Shown here: one piece after another, positions 57,999 through 64,000 of the stretch
Layout of the letters: each line of letters opens with the position of its first letter
How positions within the stretch are numbered: the stretch's first letter is position 1
NCBI GenBank assembly: GCA_003116975.1
Contig: BGKB01000019.1
Span: forward strand, 186,001 to 250,000
From: Aurantiochytrium sp. KH105
Taxonomy: Eukaryota > Sar > Bigyra > Thraustochytrida > Thraustochytriidae
DNA length: 64,000 nucleotides
Direction: 5' to 3'
Notes under the pieces: generated by a model
What the model was told of the DNA's origin: nothing
The model's input: only the letters and a program-made list of their open reading frames with translations
Databases searched by the model: none
Program-made: the position numbers and the translations under genes

Positions 57999-58952
57999 TT
58001 AAAAGTAATCCAAAATTTCTAATGGTAGGGCCAAAGTTTGTGGTTGCCAGTCTTGGGCAGCAACTTGCGCCCAATTGACACCGCTGAAAAATGGCAAGTC
58101 TTGACAGGATTGTGCAGAGCAAATTCGCTGCTCTGGATTGTGGGCAAATAGACCTTGAAGTATTTGAGAGGCGTGATCGTCGGTCGAAAGCTCGCTCGAG
58201 CTTGGCCATTTCGGACCATAGAGCATGATGCGATTCATTGTCTCCTCTTCTGTGTTTTCGAGAAATGCGGGTCTGTGAAAGAGAAGTTCAAAGAGTACGA
58301 CACCAAGGCTCCACCAGTCTGCTGCGCGAGTGCAAGGCACACGAGTCAGCACCTCTGGACTGGTGTATGCAAGAGTTCCAGCCTCATGTACCACTGTTGT
58401 TTGATCTCCGAGTACCTTTGCAAATTTAAAGTCAAGAAGACGGATATGACCATCGCCAGTGACACCAATGTTTTCGGGTTTTATGTCGCCGTGGAGGACA
58501 TTGTGCTTGCGGAGATGGTCGAGAGCCAGAACGAGCTCAGCGGCGAAGAAAGGGACATCCTCGAAAATAAAGTCCTGATCGTAGCACAGAGTCAGGAGAT
58601 CCCCTCGCGCGCAGTGTTCCAGCCCAAGAATAGGTAGAGATGGTGGTGTTGAGCTGGATTCTCGCACAAAGTACAAAGCAATGACAAAAGGGCATCTCGA
58701 AATTGTGCTCGATTCCTGCAAACGACGCAGAGTGTCGATTTCGGTCATGGCCTTGGAATGGGCGTTTGGCGCGTCTGCTCGAAAAACTTTTAGAACAACG
58801 CCGTTGCTCAATTGGCCCATACCATAAAAGTTGGTCTCACTCATCGAAGGATCGTTTGCAAAACTGATTTCAATTGCATCTTGATGGTTCGCCTCAATAC
58901 CCGAGGAGAGGTAGATGTGCGTCGTTGACCCTTGCTGCAATAGATGTATCAT
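57999..58952 (-). CDS. Compact non-RD protein kinase, HGD type with DFK
   Basis: 317 residues from the ATG at 58952, chosen because the next kinase starts at the same alignment point. Glycine loop LLQQGSTTHIYL (one Gly kept), then about 30 inserted residues, ATP lysine K55 (VVLK), helix-C E71, catalytic H154-G155-D156, KPENIGVTGDGHIRL, metal D174 in DFK rather than DFG, AGTLAYTSPEV, ADWWSLGVVLFEL. It shares LEHCARGDL with the kinase at 19012. The C-tail ends in an AGC-like LPFFSGVNW. With D174 kept it may still bind metal, but the missing DFG glycine could slow the DFG flip. No N-terminal extension. Confidence 0.83.
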   Translation of the reverse strand: MIHLLQQGSTTHIYLSSGIEANHQDAIEISFANDPSMSETNFYGMGQLSNGVVLKVFRADAPNAHSKAMTEIDTLRRLQESSTISRCPFVIALYFVRESSSTPPSLPILGLEHCARGDLLTLCYDQDFIFEDVPFFAAELVLALDHLRKHNVLHGDIKPENIGVTGDGHIRLLDFKFAKVLGDQTTVVHEAGTLAYTSPEVLTRVPCTRAADWWSLGVVLFELLFHRPAFLENTEEETMNRIMLYGPKWPSSSELSTDDHASQILQGLFAHNPEQRICSAQSCQDLPFFSGVNWAQVAAQDWQPQTLALPLEILDYF

Positions 58953-60429
58953 CTCTGACCTTCCAGGGGCTTGCCTTCCACAAGTCGCTTTGGAGGGCGT
59001 TCTCTCCGCGTTGTATCTCTTATGACCTTGCTTTGCTTGCAGCTTGGGCTCGTCTTGCTCACTGGATTGTCGATTTGTTCCCCTGACGATCGAGACGAGA
59101 TAAAGTTTTGCTCGTCGCGTAGTCGCTGACCCGGAGCCAAGGGGCAGCACGGGAAGGGGCTGGAGGGCACCGTTCGGGCATCGCACATCGTACGCCGGAA
59201 CTCCAGTCTCCGCTAGGTGTCTGTCCGCGTGTGACAACACCGACACCGGCTAGCGAAATATCGAGCGTACGCTACGACTGATTCTTCAACGGACGCGGAG
59301 TCAATCTTCGTTGCCCCCCGGTCAGCCGGCCTCGCCAGGCTCGCGGCGTCCCCGCATCGCAAGGATAAAAGTACAAGCAGAAAACCGATCTCTCGCAGCC
59401 ACGGCTGGCAGCTGCGATGAAGTCTGCAAGAACGCATGCATCGCACCGTGTTGTTCTCCTTGCGCTGGACACCGGCGGACGCGAAACGCAATGGCTCATA
59501 GCAGTAAGGTCTCGCTCCAAAAAAGCTGTTGTCTCTTCCTACATGTCTGTCGTGCGTCGCTCCGAAGTGTGCTGATCGGCCTCACCCGATTTCGCGCCCT
59601 TGCTCAATGTAAACCGCCAGGGGATCTGCGCCGGTCCCGGGGCAATCGGGGACGAAATGGCATGCCTGGCGGACCAGGCTCAAATTGCGTCGATTTTACT
59701 GCCCTGCCGGCCGTTGCTACGCAACTGACTCTGCACTGCGGAGATACCCTACACACACAGTGAAACTATATTTGGCCCACCCCACACCCACCCCACACCC
59801 ACCCCACACTCCTTTGTTTCGTCTTGCCCCCAGCCGTTGCTTCGCGGGGAGGCCTGCCATGCCAAGCTTCCACTCGCCGCCAGGCCTCTCATGCCTCCTT
59901 AGCAGTGGAAAGAATGGCTTGCGGTTGTGTCGGAGATCTTTAGACGCACGCAGGTGGGCCTGTTAATCAGGCCTCAGTCTCGTGCGGCCGTTTGCACCTC
60001 AACGAGCGTGATCATTGTCCGTTGGCTGGTCTGAGGGCCGGGCCCCGGCGGGGCAATAGATCGAGGAGGCGCCGCTTTCTTTCTGCGCAGATAGAAAGTA
60101 GCACGTTGGAAAAAGAAAATCGAGGGCAGAAGGGCTGACGCTTCTCCAAAGCGTAAAGGGTAACGGCTGAGTGAGACGATTGTCGTAGAAAGATTGCAGA
60201 GTGCGACACGCTGCCTGCTCGGGGGTGTCCATCGATGCCTCTTTTTCACAAATGGGAAAAACAAGCATCAAGTAGCGTTTCGCGATGTGTACGAAACAAA
60301 AGGCAAAATTTGTGCGTTGTTAGAGCGCAGGGTATCTGCAGCTATGCTGTTCCGGGAATACATTGCCCCCGCCCTCTCTCTCGCTCGCTCGCTCTACATT
60401 ATCGCGAATATTGAAGAAGTAGAGAAGGC
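58953..60429. other. Spacer between the two HGD kinases
   Basis: 1.48 kb. A CCCACA/CCCACC tandem run lies at 59776-59811. No gene or further repeat seen. It holds the promoter of the kinase ending at 57999 and the 3' end of the next. Confidence 0.5.
59776..59811. repeat. (CCCACACCCA)n repeat
   Basis: Three to four units of about 11 bases, C-rich on the plus strand. Confidence 0.88.
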
Positions 60430-61332
60430 TTAGAAAAATCTTTGCCGGGTATGACCCTGAGCAAGACGCTTTTGTTCGAATTTGGCAAAGTTGAACTTGA
60501 GTGGGAGCCAAGACTCTTGCGTGACCTCTGTGAGGTTAACGTCGCTCATGAAGGGGTGCTCGATGCAGTCATGCAAAGTCTGCATGCGGAAATGCTGATT
60601 CACCACAAGCAAGCATTCCACAAAATCTATGGCAGATGCGCTGCGTCGTGGATTTGCAGGCCAGGCGTAGCGCAAGTGCAAAATGTTGTCAACCGTTTCG
60701 TCCGACGAGTCTGCCTCAAAGGCGTGTTGGCCCATGAGCATGTCGAAGACTATCACGCCAAGAGCCCACCAATCGGCGGCGTAAGCGCATTCCTGGCGTC
60801 GAAGCGCCTCGGGACTCGCGTATAAGAGGGTGCCTGCGCTATGCTTTACAGAGTTGTCATTTTCGAGAATCTGCGCCGTGCCAAAGTCAAAGACACGAAG
60901 ATGACCTGATGCGGTAAGTCCGATATTTTCGGGTTTAAGATCGCCATGAAGGACATTGGCCTTGTGCATGCAGTCAAGCGCGCTGGCAAGTTCGGTTGCA
61001 TAGTGCTTTGTATCATGCTCTGTGAGCGGGGCGTAACCTAAGAGCCGGAACAGGTCGCCTCCTTTGCAGAACTCGAGCCCGAAGATGTGCAGCGAGTCTT
61101 GCGCGAGCTTGTCGGCAAAGACAAAGTCTACGATGAACTTGCGTTCGTCACCGAGATTCGCAAGGCGGTTTAGCGCGCGCAGTTCGCGTGCGGCCTCGTC
61201 TCGCGCGCGCTCGCAGTCGTCGCGGAGCACCTTGACGGCAAAGTCGCCCTCGAGAAAGCCAAGGTCGCCAGCCCCTTCCCAGTTCGTCGTGCGGTAGACA
61301 TGGGCTGTGGCGCCGGACTCGATCAGATGCAT
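60430..61332 (-). CDS. Compact non-RD protein kinase, HGD type
   Basis: 300 residues; the ATG at 61332 begins the kinase directly (MHLIESGATAHVYRTT). Glycine loop with one Gly, ATP lysine K34 (FAVK), helix-C E50, catalytic H129-G130-D131, KPENIGLTASGHLRV, metal D149 in DFG, AGTLLYASPEAL, ADWWALGVIVFDML. The C-lobe has EHPFMSDVNLTEV, like the neighbour's FSGVNWAQV, so the two are tandem relatives. The last 25 residues are basic (FEQKRLAQGHTRQRFF). Probably active; substrate unknown. Confidence 0.86.
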   Translation of the reverse strand: MHLIESGATAHVYRTTNWEGAGDLGFLEGDFAVKVLRDDCERARDEAARELRALNRLANLGDERKFIVDFVFADKLAQDSLHIFGLEFCKGGDLFRLLGYAPLTEHDTKHYATELASALDCMHKANVLHGDLKPENIGLTASGHLRVFDFGTAQILENDNSVKHSAGTLLYASPEALRRQECAYAADWWALGVIVFDMLMGQHAFEADSSDETVDNILHLRYAWPANPRRSASAIDFVECLLVVNQHFRMQTLHDCIEHPFMSDVNLTEVTQESWLPLKFNFAKFEQKRLAQGHTRQRFF

Positions 61333-61394
61333 GTGCTCCTTAGCCCAGCCCGGGCGTGGCCGTGGCGCGTCCGCTGCGCTTGCTTGCCTGCTCG

Positions 61395-61981
61395 CTTACT
61401 CGCTCGGTCGCACGTCCCGAAGGAGAATCGGTGTTTGATTCTTCGTTTGTTTCTTCGTGTCTTTGCAAGGCGCCCTTTCCCGACTCGACTCAAGCCAGCC
61501 AGGGAGGTCTTTCCATCAGCGCCCACTGTTCCTGCGCCAGGGACGAGACTGAAGGGGACAGAGAGGGGACTTATCTGGGGATAAGAGAGCTAGCTAACAA
61601 GCTGCTCGGCGGCGGTATCAGTCAGTCGGCCTTTATTCACCTCGCGTCAAAGGCGTCATGGCGTGCGCGCGCACGCTTGCTTACTCGCTCGCTCGCACGT
61701 CCCGAAGGATACTCGGTGTTTGATTCTTCGTTTATTTGTTTCTTCGTTTGTTTCTTCGTTTCTTTGCAAGGCGCCCTTTCCCGACTCAAGTCGGCCAAGC
61801 AGGTCTTTCCATCAGCACCCTCTGTTCCTGCGCCAGAAGGGGACAGAGAGGGGCGGCAACGATAGAGTTTCTTCGCGCCCCAGACTTGTTTGCGCCTGGA
61901 GATAAGAGAGCTTGCAAGCTGCTCGGCGGCGGTATCAGCCATTGTCGGCCTTCCTTCACCTCGTGTCAAAGGCGTTCTGGC
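61395..61981. repeat. Two-copy tandem duplication of about 290 bases
   Basis: Copy 1 at 61395-61664 and copy 2 at 61680-61981 share CTTACTCGCTCG, CGCACGTCCCGAAGGA, GTGTTTGATTCTTCGTTT, TTTGCAAGGCGCCCTTTCCC, CTGCTCGGCGGCGGTATCAG and TCAAAGGCGT in order. Copy 2 carries extra bases near 61855-61900 and an additional TTCGTTTGTTTC unit. Confidence 0.9.
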
Positions 61982-62817
61982 GAGCGCTCGCCGAGACGAG
62001 GGCCCGTAGCCAAACGCCAACGCCTCGATGATCGGCGGCGGCGTCAGCGACAGCGCGGACTGGCTGGACGTGTCTGTTCGTCTGTTAGAGGCCGTTGTGG
62101 CAGTGGCAGAGGCCACTGGTTACTGCGACGAGCCCTCTCCTGGGGGCTTTGGGCAGGCTCATAGCGGTAGGGTGGGTGTGGGCTGCGGGGGTGCCGTTGA
62201 CGCCGCCGACTCACTGTCAATGTCGTCTACATGAACTCTTGATCCGAGACCGGCGAGGGTGCGCAAAATCGTTGTCAAGGCCCTTTGTTCGTTGCAAACA
62301 GGAGGAACAATACCTTGTTGAAGGCGAAACGCAAGAGCGTTCAGTTGGTGAGTCCTCGAATGCCTTTGGGTACGGTCTGCTAGCCACTGTTAGGGTTTTG
62401 TACTTCAAGCCGCCGCTAGCGTACAGAACTATGCATGATCGATGATGGACAACGAATGCAGACTGCGCACCCCAGCGGCGAGTTGTACCAGCCGTGGCCG
62501 CGCTCGCATGCTGAAAAGCTTGCATGACAAGCGCTCTTGATTTGGGCCTTCTCTTGGACTACTGCCCGTCTGCAAGACAGCGTACTGCGAAGCGCGGAAA
62601 GGTGACGCGACTATGGCTTGTAAGTCCAACAACCGCGCCGTCTTGTAGGATTAGGACAAACAGCTCGATTCAGACTTCGACCGTTGTATCGACTTCCTTG
62701 CTTACTGGCTGGCTGATTTGCTCGACATTCGCTTACGGCGAGCGTCCAATGGACGCACATGTACGCAAGTTGATCCGGCAAGACGTACGCACCGACGTGG
62801 CGACCTCTGCCTGCACG

Positions 62818-63450
62818 CGTCCGGCCCGGTTCGGAGTTCCTCGTCCCCTTTGCTGCTGCGAGGAGGCCTCGACATGCGCAAACCGTCGGTGAGTCAACCG
62901 AGAGCGCAGTCCGCCGCGATGATGGTGCACAAGTGTTTGTGCTGTCTAGCGACCAGAGCTTCGAAAATAGCACGAGGGGCTTCGTATGCGTCCGGCCCGG
63001 TTCGGAGTTCCTTATTCCCTTTGCTGCTAGCCAGGTGCTTTGAATGTGCGCGAACAGTCGCCTGTACATCATCCGCCATGGCCGTCGCCAGTCATCATGC
63101 ACAAGTGTTTGTGCGCGCTGTCTGGTGGCCGGAACTTCGAAAATAGCACGAGGGGCTTCGCATGCGTCCGGCCCGGGTCGAAGTTCCTTATCGCCCCCTT
63201 TGTTGCTGGCCAGGTGCTTCAAATGTGCGCGAACAGTCGCCGATGAGTCATCTGGCTGAGAGCGCAGTCCGCCGCCATCATGGTGCAAAAGTGGTTGTGC
63301 TGTCTAGCGATCGTCTTGCCTGCATGAGCGTCAAGGCATACAACGAGGGCTTCGTACGCGGCCGTCCGACCGGTGCGAGGTTGCCTTCTGCCGCGCGTCG
63401 ACCTAGGGGTTTCGACACGCGCGAACAGCACAGGTCATCAATGAGTTGCG
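62818..63450. repeat. Tandem repeat, unit 170-190 bases, about 3.5 copies
   Basis: Copies begin CGTCCGGCCCGG at 62818, 62988 and 63165; a degenerate fourth starts near 63358. Each holds GAGTTCC or AAGTTCC, CCTTTGCTGCT or CCTTTGTTGCT, GCGC(A)AACAGTCG, a TGCACAAGTG-like block and GAGGGCTTCG. Divergence between copies suggests an old array rather than a recent amplification. Confidence 0.88.
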
Positions 63451-64000
63451 CCCGTTTACGCATCTTGCCGCGAGTAGTGGCAAAGGCGGACACTAGGGCG
63501 TCCCAAACTCGCCATGTAGTAAGCGTCGGGACGTCTCAGACTCGCCATGCGTACGTCTTCGCAACCCCGAAAGGAAGCGAGCAAGCAAACAAGCGAGCAA
63601 GCAAGCAAGAAGACAGCTATTCCTAAGCAAGTGAGCAACCAAGCTGGCAACTCGCCGCACCCACCAGCGTCTCAAGAAAGCAGGCGGGCCGCTTCTACGC
63701 CTCTTCTTCGCCAAGTTCCCACTGGCCCTCGAGTTTGCGCAGCGTTTCGTCCTACCAACTTGCGCGCAGAGTTCGTCTCGTCGCCATCGCGGTGGTCAAC
63801 ATGCGTTACATACTTCCAGGCCTTGGATGACTGACCACAGGAAGAGGCCGCACGCAAGCAGTCGCAAGCCTAGCCGATAAATGGTGATGCGAAGCGCAGC
63901 GCAGCGATGCGATGGTGCCAGCGACGCGTCGACTGCACTCGCGTATGCTTGCGTACCTCGAGCACGTGCAAGGAGTTTCCGTGCTCACTTCAACGGATGT

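Larger units (their letters stand above)
61333..64000. other. Gene-poor repetitive end of the window
   Basis: 2.67 kb with no convincing gene. It holds a two-copy duplication at 61395-61981 and a 170-190-base tandem repeat at 62818-63450. Frames on both strands run through the repeats without a domain. Confidence 0.55.

Noticed and set aside
62611-63288. 225-residue minus-strand frame over the tandem repeat
   Set aside because: It simply reads the 170-190-base repeat. The unit length is not a constant multiple of three between copies, so a repeat protein is unlikely.
62818-63450. Possible CRISPR-like array
   Set aside because: Units are 170-190 bases long and diverged along their whole length, with no short identical repeats and unique spacers; the genome is eukaryotic.

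Overview
The window reads as nuclear DNA of a gene-dense, intron-poor, GC-rich protist. About 26 protein genes are supported, nearly all as single uninterrupted reading frames (one runs over 6.6 kb) and packed on both strands. The content is purely eukaryotic: a nicastrin, a diacylglycerol lipase, an STK32-type kinase, a CMC2, an MTFP1 and a CHD remodeller. Together with many simple repeats and secreted proteins carrying a D-x-D-V-D-C-G-G cysteine motif, this suggests a stramenopile of the thraustochytrid (Labyrinthulomycetes) kind. That placement is inference from gene style, not from a marker gene. No rRNA, tRNA, CRISPR array or intact mobile element was recognised. Two single N bases (1441 and 32768), both inside or beside simple repeats, probably mark assembly joins.

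Layout. 1-5.7 kb: a membrane-anchored PP2C phosphatase (partial), a secreted coiled-coil/cysteine-motif protein, a MMADHC (cblD) cobalamin-trafficking protein and MTFP1. 6.3-11.4 kb: a WD-like/MORN/PHD-like/PB1-like protein facing an STK32-type kinase. 12.1-19.9 kb: three unusual compact kinases separated by about 2 kb spacers. 20.2-21.8 kb: a secreted FG-GAP/multi-pass receptor-like gene whose coding signal changes frame. 23.5-31.2 kb: a sterol-desaturase-like enzyme, an MSS51-C-domain protein, a RING-H2 protein, a pentameric ligand-gated channel and a divergent mitochondrial-carrier-like protein. 31.2-39.4 kb: long CTTG arrays, a cytochrome b5/FMN alpha-hydroxyacid dehydrogenase, a two-pass disordered protein and CMC2. 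39.5-46.1 kb: the CHD-type remodeller. 46.4-57.7 kb: a coiled-coil protein, nicastrin, a membrane-anchored TKL kinase, a nucleotidyltransferase x2/GHMP-like fusion and a diacylglycerol lipase. 58-61.3 kb: two more compact kinases. 61.4-64 kb: tandem repeats, no convincing gene.

Two themes stand out. First, six proteins have likely mitochondrial or electron-transfer roles (MMADHC, MTFP1, MSS51-like, carrier-like, flavocytochrome b2-like, CMC2). Second, six of 26 genes are protein kinases. Four or five of these share a private signature: a glycine loop reduced to its middle glycine, HGD or HED in place of HRD, KPENIG, and SPE in place of APE. This looks like a lineage-specific, possibly undescribed kinase family expanded locally by duplication, and it is the best candidate here for something new.
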